A stretch of 64,000 bases of DNA from Spirosoma sp. KCTC 42546 (GTDB lineage Bacteria > Bacteroidota > Bacteroidia > Cytophagales > Spirosomataceae). Where the stretch lies: assembly GCF_006965485.1 (NCBI RefSeq), contig NZ_CP041360.1, forward strand, positions 6,428,501-6,492,500. The letters run 5' to 3'. Below the pieces are notes generated by a model. It had not been told where the DNA came from. It made no database searches and worked only from the letters and a program-made list of their open reading frames with translations. Position 1 is the stretch's first letter. The number at the start of each line of letters is the position of its first letter. This document shows, piece by piece, positions 18,109 to 27,430 of the stretch. The translations under genes were made by a program, and so were the position numbers.

Positions 18109-20184
18109 TCAATTCACCAACTGATAGCGATAAAAACCGTAGCTCAATGCCTTTGGCAGGGTAAATCGCGCATGTCCGGTCGAATCTATTTTCAGCTTAA
18201 CGGTTTTCCCTTGCCCCATTAGGTGGGTAAACTGATACGTTCCCGGTGGCACATCAGTGAGTTTCAGCCGGGCCGTATTGGATTTGTTTTTCTCCCGGAA
18301 CACCAGTACATAGCCTGTTGCCTTCTGATCCAGAATGGATTGAAAACCCGTCCAGCTTGTTCCCGACGGCTCATCACCGATCGGAAAAATCTGGCCACTA
18401 TGCCACTCCTGCCACTGGTTCTTATAGGCTTTAATCAAGTCAGCAATGGCAAACGCTTCGGCAGGCAGGTTTCGAGCCTCCATCCAGGCCAGTGATTGGG
18501 CAGGTATGGTACTGGCAAATAGGTAGTCGAAGGAATAGTGCGTCGGACTGAAGTTATCCCCTTTCGGGTAGCGATCCTGATTCCGCCATTTATTCAGAAA
18601 CTCAATCTGTAACCGCTGGGGTGGTACATACCGGGCCAGCATCCATAAATTTCGCAGCGTGTAATGCGGGTAGTAATTAGCCCAGTCGGTGTAGCGGTTC
18701 TCTAAAAACAGGTTGCCGTATTCATAAAAGTAATGATAGCCAAACCGCCGACCAGCCGTTACATCCAGGTTAAATACGGCTTCGCCATGTGTGCTGGCCA
18801 TAACGGTATCCAGCATTTTCCGGAAATTAATTTCGGCCTGCTTATCGGCAATTCGAACGCCATCAATTTTCCACATGCGGATCCCATACGTATTGTATTG
18901 ATCGATCATGACCTGGGCATCGCGATCCCAATACTTGAAACTACTATCCACACTCGGGTTAAACCATGTGGATAGGGTAATACCCTGTTTTTTACCCGCT
19001 TCCATAATCTGGCTAAAGCCCATCGGGAATTTCTTTGGGTCTGGCAACCAATAGTCGGGTTTGCGCCAGATGTCTTTAAAGCTACCGCCCTGGAAGGCCG
19101 AATTGGCACTTTTCCCCTGTTGCCAACCATCGTCGAGCTGAAAATGAGTGATGCCCAGCTTAGCGCCTAATTCCAATTCCCGGAGAACAAATGACTCGTT
19201 AATGTTCTTATCCTGGCCCCGGTCGCCCCAGGTATTGAGCAAAATCATTTCATCCCGATTTGGCTTGCGCACCCGCAAATTTTGCTGATAGGTACGTAAA
19301 GCAGCCAATTGCCCCTGTTCGCCACCCGAACTAACCCCCAGCACCAGACTATAGCCTCGCACCCACTCATCCGGTCGTAAATCGCCGGGGCCCATTCCAA
19401 CACCTGCGGCACGAGCCTCGCCAATTTTCAACGAGAAATCGAAGCCCGGATAGGCCAGTTGTACACCCGACACAGGCGCTTCCTTGAGCCAGAACAGACC
19501 TGCATCGGTTCCGACTTCGTTCAGAAACAGCAAGTTTCCACGCATCCGTACTTCCTGTCGATACGCTAACCGGCTATATTCCTGAACGAGTGTATTGTTC
19601 TGGTCGGTGGCGTCGAAAAACTCGACCGATTTCCCTTTCCAATGTGGCCCCGGCAACGCCAGTCGGTCAATAACAACCGTGTTTGATTCCCCCTCTTTTT
19701 GAGCCGCCTGCGATTCGATATTCCGTAAATCATAGGCTTGCTGAACCTGCTCCTGCCAACCCGATGCGCTGCCTTTCAGGTAATAATCGCAGGCAATAGC
19801 GGGGCAGTTCGGGTAGATCCGAAAGACGCGCTTCACCCATACGGTACCTAGTGCAACGAGTACTTCAGCTTCCAGATGCGCCGGTGTACTGGGCGTTTCA
19901 GCCAGCGTTTTAACCGTGAACTCACCACGTGCCGGATCGCCGGTTTTAGCGGGCAAAGCAAAATCTACGCCCTTGCTGGCCAGCCCCCATGTCTTGCCCG
20001 TTCGTTTATCGGTAATGGATAACGAGCTAAGATTCCCGTTATGAAACAGGTACGTTCGCTGGATCAGCGAATTACCCAGAATCAAGGTATCTCCTTTGCG
20101 GATGGCCTGACAGTTACTGAGATCAGACTGGCTCTGGCTGGTCAGGCAAATGAACCAGAAGAAAATGAAGAGTAATGGTTTCAT
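18109..20184 (-). CDS. Exported alpha-galactosidase-like glycoside hydrolase (clan GH-D, GH36/GH27 type)
   Basis: About 691 residues from ATG 20184, chosen for the signal peptide MKPLLFIFFWFICLTSQS; an in-frame ATG at 20211 would add nine residues. An N-terminal beta-sandwich is followed by a TIM barrel with HFQLDDGWQ (near 347), ITLSTWFNPS and MWKIDGVRI (near 437). By clan GH-D pattern the Asp of WKID would be the nucleophile. ENRYTDW further on may carry the acid/base Asp (inference). A C-terminal beta domain closes the protein. By family it releases alpha-linked galactose or a related sugar. It follows the SusC/SusD pair but is separated by a strong terminator and an inverted repeat, so it may have its own promoter. 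Substrate is not determined. Confidence 0.8.
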   Translation of the reverse strand: MKPLLFIFFWFICLTSQSQSDLSNCQAIRKGDTLILGNSLIQRTYLFHNGNLSSLSITDKRTGKTWGLASKGVDFALPAKTGDPARGEFTVKTLAETPSTPAHLEAEVLVALGTVWVKRVFRIYPNCPAIACDYYLKGSASGWQEQVQQAYDLRNIESQAAQKEGESNTVVIDRLALPGPHWKGKSVEFFDATDQNNTLVQEYSRLAYRQEVRMRGNLLFLNEVGTDAGLFWLKEAPVSGVQLAYPGFDFSLKIGEARAAGVGMGPGDLRPDEWVRGYSLVLGVSSGGEQGQLAALRTYQQNLRVRKPNRDEMILLNTWGDRGQDKNINESFVLRELELGAKLGITHFQLDDGWQQGKSANSAFQGGSFKDIWRKPDYWLPDPKKFPMGFSQIMEAGKKQGITLSTWFNPSVDSSFKYWDRDAQVMIDQYNTYGIRMWKIDGVRIADKQAEINFRKMLDTVMASTHGEAVFNLDVTAGRRFGYHYFYEYGNLFLENRYTDWANYYPHYTLRNLWMLARYVPPQRLQIEFLNKWRNQDRYPKGDNFSPTHYSFDYLFASTIPAQSLAWMEARNLPAEAFAIADLIKAYKNQWQEWHSGQIFPIGDEPSGTSWTGFQSILDQKATGYVLVFREKNKSNTARLKLTDVPPGTYQFTHLMGQGKTVKLKIDSTGHARFTLPKALSYGFYRYQLVN

Positions 20185-20247
20185 AACTACTGTAAATTCG
20201 GGATTAACCACGTGCCCCCAACGTTCCTGCTTGGCTTACCGTTCTCC

Positions 20248-20393
20248 CCGTTCTCGCTTGGCTTGCCGACCGGGCTGGCGTACCAGTGAGGACTATTTTT
20301 TAAACGGCCTCTGGCCGGTATTGATTTTCGACAAAAACGGGCCAGAGGCCCTTGAAATGATATCCCTCACTCGGCGAAGCCAAGCGAGAACGG
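20248..20393. repeat. Long inverted-repeat element upstream of the glycosidase gene
   Basis: The left arm CCGTTCTCGCTTGGCTT (20248 on) and the right arm AAGCCAAGCGAGAACGG (ending 20393) are reverse complements apart from one inserted base. Inner pairs include GGCCTCTGGCC against GGCCAGAGGCC and CCAGTGAGG against CCTCACT. A partial direct copy of the left arm (CTGCTTGGCTTACCGTTCT) lies just outside, at about 20227-20245. The whole could fold into one long hairpin. It reads as a non-coding mobile repeat lying in the glycosidase leader. Confidence 0.65.
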
Positions 20394-20415
20394 AGACGGG
20401 TCAACGCATCAGGCA

Positions 20416-20454
20416 AATAAAAAGGGAACAGACAGAAGTTGTTCCCTTTTTATT
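20416..20454. terminator. Rho-independent terminator of the SusC/SusD operon
   Basis: A perfect 15-bp stem (AATAAAAAGGGAACA at 20416-20430; TGTTCCCTTTTTATT at 20440-20454) with a 9-base loop. A/T-rich flanks give a U-tract in either direction. It starts 17 bp beyond the SusD stop on the minus strand, the right place to end the SusC/SusD transcript and uncouple the glycosidase gene. Confidence 0.85.
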
Positions 20455-20470
20455 GAATAGAATCTTAGAA

Positions 20471-21922
20471 TTAATACCCTGGGTTTTGCTGAATTTTTGC
20501 CTTGTTGATATCAATCTGGCTTTGCGGAATTGGATCGACCAGATTGTTCTCGGTGAGCACGTTCACCAATCGAATTTGATCTTTTTTGCTGTTCAGAACC
20601 GGAATAGCGCGATCCGTCCGGACAAGGTCGTACCAGCGTTGACCTTCAAACGCAAACTCAACCCGACGTTCCTGCTCCATAGCTAAGCGGAATGCCTGCT
20701 GAGTAGGAATATCGGCCGCCGTTTTACTGGCCAGCCCCGCGCGGTTCCGAATCCTGTTCAGGTTGGCAAGCGCATCGCCAGACGCTTGATAGCCAACTTC
20801 GTTCAGGCTTTCCGCGTACATCAGCAGAACGTCGGCATAACGAATGACCGGAATGTTGTTCCCGTTATCGCCATTGGTAGCGGGTGTATCGTAATATTTT
20901 TTTACGAAGTTGTAGGGAATCGTCTGGCCGCTGGCGTTCACGTAGGATGTAGCCAGTGAAACAGCTTTCCGCACATCGCCTGCTTCGTACGCATTTACCA
21001 TATCGGCGCTGGGTTGGTTGTTTCCTCCGCCCCCAAAGGCAATGACTGCATTCCCGGAGTTTTCGGGCGCAAATGAATTAGGCCAGGAATTACCTTCGCC
21101 CGATCCACCCGATTTGAACTGCACATCAAACACCGATTCCTTATTGTTTTTGTTGCTCACTTTAAATACATCGGCATAACTCGGCAAAATGTCATAGATG
21201 CCCAGGTCGATCACTTCTTTGAGTTTGGCGGCTGCCTGAGCGTATTTCTTTTCGGTCAGGTACACTTTTCCGAGCAGCGCTTTGGCCGCACCCTTTGTGG
21301 CGCGCCCAATCTCAGCCGGTGCGTACGAAACGGGCAATACCCCTTCGGCATCGGTCAGGTCTTTCTCAATCTGCGCATACACATCAGCTTTCGGTGATCG
21401 CCCATAATCGTAACCTTCATCAGGATTGGAAACGGATTTCAATATCAACGGCACATCGCCGAAGGTGCGCACCAGGTTGAAATATACCAGTGCCCGGAGG
21501 AATTTTGTCTCGGCTATGTAGCGATTTTTCAGTGTCTCATCCATCTTGACCCCACCAATTTTGTCCAGAATCGTGTTGAAGCGGGCAATTGCGGTGTAGC
21601 TGTCATTCCAGCGTCCGGAAATAAATGGGTTGGTCGTTCGGATATAAAACCGGTCGAACTCATCCTGATCGGTTACGGAGCCGGAAGCCGGTGGCACCGT
21701 ATTGTCAGAGGCCACATCGCCAAAAACATAGCTGTTTCCAAACACACCACCCGATTGCAGCGACGCATAGGCACCGTTCACGGCATTCTTGAAGTCGTCG
21801 GCAGTTTGGTAAAAGTTGTCGGCAGTGGCCGATGAAATTGGTTTTAAGTCCAGAAATTCTTTGCTGCATGAGCTAAGGAACAGACTCACCAACAGGGATA
21901 TATATACTTTAGATGCTTTCAT
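20471..21922 (-). CDS. SusD/RagB-family outer-membrane glycan-binding lipoprotein
   Basis: 483 residues. Lipoprotein signal MKASKVYISLLVSLFLSSC (Cys19), then the SusD N-terminal pattern KEFLDLKPISSATADNFYQT. TPR-like helices follow (ETKFLRALVYFNLVRTFGDVP, ATKGAAKALLGKVYL). The C-terminal SusD end has RRVEFAFEGQRWYDLVR and closes with IQQNPGY. By family it sits on the SusC barrel as a lid that captures oligosaccharide. It begins 12 bp after the SusC stop and is the last gene before the terminator. The ligand cannot be read from sequence. Confidence 0.95.
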   Translation of the reverse strand: MKASKVYISLLVSLFLSSCSKEFLDLKPISSATADNFYQTADDFKNAVNGAYASLQSGGVFGNSYVFGDVASDNTVPPASGSVTDQDEFDRFYIRTTNPFISGRWNDSYTAIARFNTILDKIGGVKMDETLKNRYIAETKFLRALVYFNLVRTFGDVPLILKSVSNPDEGYDYGRSPKADVYAQIEKDLTDAEGVLPVSYAPAEIGRATKGAAKALLGKVYLTEKKYAQAAAKLKEVIDLGIYDILPSYADVFKVSNKNNKESVFDVQFKSGGSGEGNSWPNSFAPENSGNAVIAFGGGGNNQPSADMVNAYEAGDVRKAVSLATSYVNASGQTIPYNFVKKYYDTPATNGDNGNNIPVIRYADVLLMYAESLNEVGYQASGDALANLNRIRNRAGLASKTAADIPTQQAFRLAMEQERRVEFAFEGQRWYDLVRTDRAIPVLNSKKDQIRLVNVLTENNLVDPIPQSQIDINKAKIQQNPGY

Positions 21923-21934
21923 TGTTTTCGTTGT

Positions 21935-24900
21935 TTAGAAACCCAGGTTAAGACCAACGGTGAATGTTTTTGCTAATGGATAATAGCCGTAGTCAACTCC
22001 ACCGGTTAATGGGCCTTCGTAATTACTCACTTCGGGGTTGTAGTTCAGGTATTTTGTCCAGGTGTGCAGATTCTGGGCCGATACATACACCCGAGCCTGC
22101 TGAATTTTGGCTTTATTCAACAAGGCTTTTGGTAACTGGTAGCCTAAGCTGATGTTCTGAATACGCAGGTACGAACCATCTTCAACCCAGCGCGACGAAA
22201 CGGCGTTGTTGTTTCCCGTTGTGCGGGCATTGGCGCGGGGTGTTACGCCATCGCCCGGGTTACTCTCCGACCGCCAGCGGGTCAGTACCGTTGTGATCTG
22301 ATTGGCATTCCCTTCCAGATTCTCGAAGAAGCGACGACTCAGGTTCAGCACCTGTCCGCCCTGCGTGCCCTGAAGGGCGATATTCAGGTCAAACCCTTTG
22401 TAGCTGAAGCTGTTGGTCATGCTGTAAATGAATTTGGGCTGGTTGTTCCCAATAATGGTCCGGTCGTCGGCCGTGATTTTACCATCGCCATTTACATCTT
22501 CGAATTTCACATCGCCCGGTTTGGCCGTTGCATCGTGCGGATAGCTGTTCAGATCGGCCTGGCTTTGAAAAATGCCGATTTGTTTGTAGCCGTAAAAACT
22601 GCCGATGGGTGATCCAATCTGGGTAATGTTCGTCTGATCCACACCACTATTGCTCCGAATGGGATCGCCTGTGGGTCCGAGTGCCAGTACTTTGTTCCGG
22701 TTAAACGACAGATTCGCGCTGGTATTCCACACAAAAGCACCGGTAATGTTGCGCGTATTGAGGGCAAACTCCCAGCCTTTGTTTTCCATCTTACCAATGT
22801 TTTTCACCGCCGAAGAAAAGCCCGTTACGGTTGGCACATTCACCGACAACAGCAGGTCTTTGGTAATTCGCTGGTAATAGTCGACGATCAGGTAGATCCG
22901 GTTGTTGAGCAAACCCAGGTCAATACCTGCGTCAAACTGCTGGCTCTTTTCCCAACCTAATTTGCTGTTCCCCAGCGAACCAGGGGCTAATCCGTTAGCC
23001 AGTGCGTTATTATAACTGTAGTTATCAGATCGGAGCGTAGCCGCATAAGGATAAAAATCGTTGCCAAACGCATTATTGCCGGAGAATCCATACGCAACCC
23101 GAAGTTTACCTTCCGATAAGGCGCGAATTCCTTTCATAAAACTTTCTTCGGTAAAGCGCCAGCCTAATGAGCCAGCGGGGAACGTACCCCAGCGATTTTC
23201 GGGCCCGAAGATGGACGAGCCATCCCGACGCACAGACACATTGGCCAGATACCGGCTTTTATAATTGTAATTCAGACGGGCAAAATAAGACGTCGAGGCA
23301 TTGGCCCGTGCACTAGATGTAATGGTAGAGGTGGTTCCATTGGCACTGGCATTCAGCGTTTCAACAACATCATTGGCGTACGAGCTACCCGTTCCTAAGC
23401 TGTACTGATATTGGTAACGAGTGGATTCCATACCAACCAGCACATCCAGATTATGGGCGTCATTAAAGGTTTTGCTGTACGTCAGGGTTTGGTTAAACAA
23501 CCAGCTCAGGCCCTGCTCCGACTCCGCTCTACCCGTGGCGGCATTGGGGGGCAGCAACTGGTTAAGTGGAATGCGGGAGGTCCGGTACCCGTTCCGACGA
23601 TACCCTGTGTAATTGATATTTCCCGATGCCCGGTATTTGAAAGCCTTCAGGAAACTGTATTCCACATAGGTGTTAGCCAGCAGGTTGGTTTGCTGATACT
23701 GACTATGGTTTTCGGTGATGTTGGCAATTGGGTTCGTGATACCCGGATAGTTGTAGGGCGCGGCCAGTTCGGTTTGTGACGAATAGGTCGTTCCATCGGC
23801 CGCATAAATGGGGGCCATCGGCATAGCCGACAAAGCAGCATTGATGATCCCGTTATTGGCCCAGTGTCCTTCGGCCGTAACTTCCTGCTGCTGCTTGAAC
23901 GATGGGTTAATGTTCAAACCCACCCGCAACTCAGGCGTGATATTGACATCGACATTGGCCCGCAACGTGTACCGGTCGAGGGTCGAGCCCTTAATGATTC
24001 CGTCCTGTTTGAGGTAGCCACCGCTAATCAGATAACGAGCTTTATCAGTACCGCCCGATACGCCAAGCTGGTAGTTACTGATCTTGGCCTTTCTGAAAAT
24101 CATGTCCTGGTAGTTATTGTAGGGCAGATTCGCAACTCGGGTCGGGTCATCGAAGTTAAACCAGTCATACAGGTCACCTCTCGGGTAACGATAACGCAGG
24201 TAAGACGTTGGCCGAACACTGTTTGGATCATTGATACTGGCACCCGGTACATTTTCGATGTAGGCTGTGTTCGATGATTCCTTACCAAATTCAGCAAACT
24301 GCTGAGAATTGAGCAGATCAAGCTTTTTGGTCACCTGCTGAAACCCGGTGTACACGTCCAGGTTGACATTGGTTTTGCCGTTTTTACCGCGTTTGGTCGT
24401 GACCAGAATGACGCCGTTAGACCCCTTGGAACCGTAAATAGCGGCCGAGGAGGCATCTTTCAGGACATCGATACTTTCGATATCGTTACTATTGAGCAGG
24501 CTAAATACATTGGCATCCACAATGTTTCCATCCACAACAATCAGCGGTGAATTGCCCGCGCTAATAGAGCCAAACCCTCTGACCTTGATGGCGGGCGTGC
24601 TGCCAGGTGTACCGTTATTCTGTTGCACAACAACACCGGCAATTTTTCCCTGGAGGGCCGTTGCTGCGTTTGATACGGGCATATCTCTTAATTCGGACAT
24701 CGGCACCGACGCAATAGCCGCCGTTACCGCTTCCCGTTTCTGGGTGCCGTAGCCCACCACCACCACTTCATTCAGCGTTTTATTGTCGTTCACCAGCTTG
24801 ACGGATAGCTGATTACTATTTCCCAGCGGCACCTCCTGGCTCTGGTAGCCAACAAAGCTAAACACCAGAACAGGCGTTCCTTCTTCAGGAACGGTCAGTC

Positions 24901-25435
24901 GATATTGGCCCTGGGCATCGGTTGTGGTACCGCGCTGGCTGCCTTTCACCACGACACTCACGCCGGGTAGTCCCTCACCGGTATCGTCGGTAACGGTTCC
25001 GGTAACGATGCGGTCGGCGGTTACGCTCATTGGCACCTGACTGGTCTTGAGAGGCTGGATCATTTCCGGACCGGCCGAGTTCAGCAGAATACGCTTGCCC
25101 GTTAGCTGATAGCTCAGCTGGAGTGGACGCAGGAGTTTTTCAAGTACTGCCGACAGTCGTTCGTTGGCAACGTTTAGGGATACTTTTCGCTTGGCCTGAA
25201 TAAGCTTGTCGCTGTACATAAATTCAACATCGGCCTCGCGCTCAATGGTTTTCAGGATATTTTTGATGGTCACATCCTCCAGTTGCAGGCTAATCTGGCG
25301 ATCTAATGGCGATTGGGCATCAACGGTTGTGGCATACGTCATGCCCGCAAAAAGCAGCAGGAGTATGCAGCCCTGAACGAGCGGAGTTTTCATAAAGACC
25401 AGAGCAAGCGTTCGTAAAGGTCTAGTTCGTTTCAT
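21935..25435 (-). CDS. SusC/RagA-family TonB-dependent transporter with STN domain
   Basis: About 1,166 residues from ATG 25435 (MKRTRPLRTLALVF), chosen because the frame upstream would overlap the FecR gene and lacks a signal sequence. After the signal come an STN secretin/TonB short N-terminal domain (about 50-118), a carboxypeptidase-regulatory-like domain (about 143-205, GTVTDDTGEGLPGVSVVVKG), the SusC signature LNEVVVVGYGTQKR and a plug ending in DVLKDASSAAIYGSKGSNG. The C-terminal 22-strand-type barrel ends in Phe. It imports glycans with energy from TonB. The STN domain indicates transcriptional signalling through the adjacent FecR/sigma pair. Confidence 0.96.
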   Translation of the reverse strand: MKRTRPLRTLALVFMKTPLVQGCILLLLFAGMTYATTVDAQSPLDRQISLQLEDVTIKNILKTIEREADVEFMYSDKLIQAKRKVSLNVANERLSAVLEKLLRPLQLSYQLTGKRILLNSAGPEMIQPLKTSQVPMSVTADRIVTGTVTDDTGEGLPGVSVVVKGSQRGTTTDAQGQYRLTVPEEGTPVLVFSFVGYQSQEVPLGNSNQLSVKLVNDNKTLNEVVVVGYGTQKREAVTAAIASVPMSELRDMPVSNAATALQGKIAGVVVQQNNGTPGSTPAIKVRGFGSISAGNSPLIVVDGNIVDANVFSLLNSNDIESIDVLKDASSAAIYGSKGSNGVILVTTKRGKNGKTNVNLDVYTGFQQVTKKLDLLNSQQFAEFGKESSNTAYIENVPGASINDPNSVRPTSYLRYRYPRGDLYDWFNFDDPTRVANLPYNNYQDMIFRKAKISNYQLGVSGGTDKARYLISGGYLKQDGIIKGSTLDRYTLRANVDVNITPELRVGLNINPSFKQQQEVTAEGHWANNGIINAALSAMPMAPIYAADGTTYSSQTELAAPYNYPGITNPIANITENHSQYQQTNLLANTYVEYSFLKAFKYRASGNINYTGYRRNGYRTSRIPLNQLLPPNAATGRAESEQGLSWLFNQTLTYSKTFNDAHNLDVLVGMESTRYQYQYSLGTGSSYANDVVETLNASANGTTSTITSSARANASTSYFARLNYNYKSRYLANVSVRRDGSSIFGPENRWGTFPAGSLGWRFTEESFMKGIRALSEGKLRVAYGFSGNNAFGNDFYPYAATLRSDNYSYNNALANGLAPGSLGNSKLGWEKSQQFDAGIDLGLLNNRIYLIVDYYQRITKDLLLSVNVPTVTGFSSAVKNIGKMENKGWEFALNTRNITGAFVWNTSANLSFNRNKVLALGPTGDPIRSNSGVDQTNITQIGSPIGSFYGYKQIGIFQSQADLNSYPHDATAKPGDVKFEDVNGDGKITADDRTIIGNNQPKFIYSMTNSFSYKGFDLNIALQGTQGGQVLNLSRRFFENLEGNANQITTVLTRWRSESNPGDGVTPRANARTTGNNNAVSSRWVEDGSYLRIQNISLGYQLPKALLNKAKIQQARVYVSAQNLHTWTKYLNYNPEVSNYEGPLTGGVDYGYYPLAKTFTVGLNLGF

Positions 25436-25469
25436 AGAATTGATTGTGAGTAAAAGGTAAAAAATAGCG

Positions 25470-26573
25470 TTAGTAACACCCGGGGGCGCTAATAACAATT
25501 TGAGCATCAACGATTTGATAAGAGGCTTTTATGGTTTGGCAAATCAGGTTAAGTTTCTCCAGCAGCGGTTCATCCTGAAATTTTGCCGTTATCGTACACT
25601 GTTTCAGTAGTTGTTCATCGAAGACGATATCGATCCCGTAAGCCTCTTCCAGTTGGGCAAAAACCTTGGTGACGGAGGTTTCGTCGTAGACAAACACGTC
25701 GTTTGCAAAGCGGTGCCTGATAATGGTTGGATCGGGCATAATGGTCCGATGGAAATTACCTTCCTGACGATTAAAAACTACCTGCTGGTTGGGCGTCAGG
25801 ACAAGGCCGGGCACATCGCTGTTCACTTCTTTTTCAGCACGCTGCCAATCGCTTCGGGCAAAAACAGACACCCGCCCCGTACGAACAGCGACCTGCACAT
25901 TGGCCTGATTTTCGAAGGCTTTAACCGTGAAGCTGGTCCCTAGAACGCGGGTAACCACTTCGTTGGCATGGACATAAAACGGCTGTAGCGGATTTTTCTG
26001 AACGTTAAAAAATGCTTCGCCGGTTAAATAAACCTCCCGTTTAGCCCCCATAAAGTGCTCACTGAAACTAATCCGGCTGGCAGGCTGAAGCAGTACCAGA
26101 CTACCATCAGGCAGCGGCACCGACAAGGGCGCATTGGTGGTATTTATTTTTTCAATAAGAGCAACTGGCGACGACTTAATCAGCTGTGTATAGATGGGTT
26201 GTTCAACTGGCTTACGAAATACCCAAACCGACCAGCCAAGGCCTGCCGTCAGCACGAGCATGGCCGCCACTCGCGCCCACCACATAAACTGGCTGGTGGA
26301 AGGCGAGCCCAGCGTGCGCCGTTGATGCGTCTGTGCCCGAATCTGGTAAACCTGATTCTGTACTTCCTCTTCTGAAATATCCCGGTACGGTTTTACATCC
26401 AGACCAACAATAAGTAGCCTCGCCTGCTGAGCGATTTCCTGTTTATCCGGATGCCTGTGAAGCCAATCCTGCCAGAATTTCCATTCCTCCGGGGGGCTTT
26501 CCTGCCGCGCCCATCGGTTGAATGACTCATCTAACAAAAAATCGTCGAGTTGAAAATCCTGGTAGTTTTTCAT
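25470..26573 (-). CDS. FecR-family anti-sigma factor
   Basis: 367 residues. An N-terminal cytoplasmic sigma-binding segment (LDDFLLDESFNRWARQ) is followed by one transmembrane helix (about 98-120, WWARVAAMLVLTAGLGWSVW). The periplasmic FecR domain follows (PLPDGSLVLLQPASRISFS, VLGTSFTVKAF). The C-terminal DUF4974-type domain (about 305-365) would contact the STN domain of SusC. It releases or activates the ECF sigma factor when the transporter is loaded. It lies between sigma and SusC genes on the same strand, the standard transducer order. Confidence 0.95.
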   Translation of the reverse strand: MKNYQDFQLDDFLLDESFNRWARQESPPEEWKFWQDWLHRHPDKQEIAQQARLLIVGLDVKPYRDISEEEVQNQVYQIRAQTHQRRTLGSPSTSQFMWWARVAAMLVLTAGLGWSVWVFRKPVEQPIYTQLIKSSPVALIEKINTTNAPLSVPLPDGSLVLLQPASRISFSEHFMGAKREVYLTGEAFFNVQKNPLQPFYVHANEVVTRVLGTSFTVKAFENQANVQVAVRTGRVSVFARSDWQRAEKEVNSDVPGLVLTPNQQVVFNRQEGNFHRTIMPDPTIIRHRFANDVFVYDETSVTKVFAQLEEAYGIDIVFDEQLLKQCTITAKFQDEPLLEKLNLICQTIKASYQIVDAQIVISAPGCY

Positions 26574-26691
26574 GAAGGAATAAGCTAAAACCTAGCCTCT
26601 AGTACCAACATGCAGTCGCCCTACCAATCCTACTGGAAAGAATGTGTGTTTTTTTGAAAAAATAGCACTGGAGAGTGGGAATCCCTGATAA

Positions 26692-27291
26692 TCAGGAATG
26701 CGCAGTCACAACATCGAGTAACGCCAGGAAGAAAGCCATATCGCCCTGCCAGGTAGTCCGCAGTTTTTGAAGAGCCTCGTGCAGAATATTGTACACCGAT
26801 TGGCGGTTGAGAGACATGACCTCCGCAATCTGCTCGTGGGTCAGGTTCTGGTAGAACTTAAGAAAAATGACTTCTTTTTGCCGACGGGAAAGCTTATTGA
26901 GCAGTGCTTCCAGTTGCTGAACCTGATCGCGGGAAACTTCCTGGGTAATAAGTTGAGCCTCGATGGAGAATTCTACTTCAAAGAAATAATTTTCCTCCAG
27001 AGCTTCCCAGTTGGAACCCCATTTGGCCCGCCCCCTGAAGATCCGGCGACGAAGCGATTTAAGCAGATAGAACTTCACAAACTCCGTTTCGTTAACGGTA
27101 TTCCGGCGTTGCCAGAGTTCAACGAACACATCCTGAATACAATCTTTAACGTACTCATCGTCAGCATCCAGGCGGATACCGTAGCGAAAAAGTGTTTGAT
27201 AATAGCGCTGAACAAGCTGGTCAAAAGCAATGGTATCGCCCGTTCGGAAACGTTGCCAAAGTACGGTATCATCCACTAGGTCGGCTTTCAT
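26692..27291 (-). CDS. ECF RNA polymerase sigma factor of the FecR/SusC transducer
   Basis: 199 residues. The sigma-2 region (FDQLVQRYYQTLFRYGIRL, DCIQDVFVELWQRR) binds core polymerase and the -10 element. The sigma-4 helix-turn-helix (LSRRQKEVIFLKFYQNLTHEQIAEVM onward) reads the -35 element. It is cotranscribed with FecR (118-bp gap) and SusC. By the known mechanism it activates the downstream SusCD genes on ligand sensing. An IS982-family element lies about 140 bp upstream of the start, close to or within the promoter region. Confidence 0.95.
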   Translation of the reverse strand: MKADLVDDTVLWQRFRTGDTIAFDQLVQRYYQTLFRYGIRLDADDEYVKDCIQDVFVELWQRRNTVNETEFVKFYLLKSLRRRIFRGRAKWGSNWEALEENYFFEVEFSIEAQLITQEVSRDQVQQLEALLNKLSRRQKEVIFLKFYQNLTHEQIAEVMSLNRQSVYNILHEALQKLRTTWQGDMAFFLALLDVVTAHS

Positions 27292-27320
27292 GGGCAGGCT
27301 GTATGCACTTTTACCGGAAG

Positions 27321-27348
27321 CAAAATACGAATGAATCTACTCTAAAAA
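27321..27348 (-). promoter_or_regulatory. Possible Bacteroidota promoter of the ECF sigma gene
   Basis: On the minus strand TATTTTG (27327-27321) resembles the -7 box TAnnTTTG with one base missing, and a T-rich -33-like TTTTA lies about 17 bases upstream. The boxes sit 30-57 bp before the start codon and between it and the IS element. The match is weak. Confidence 0.25.
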
Positions 27349-27430
27349 TAAGTGAGTAATCAAGCCACATTAAGTAAGATTAGAGTCTGTTGATTCTAGT
27401 ACAATAGAATTAGACGTTCTTATAATTAAT

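Noticed and set aside
18109..20184. GH97 or GH31 assignment for the glycosidase
   Set aside because: QLDDGWQ and WKIDG spacing fits clan GH-D (GH36/GH27) better; no GH97 calcium-site or GH31 signature was seen.
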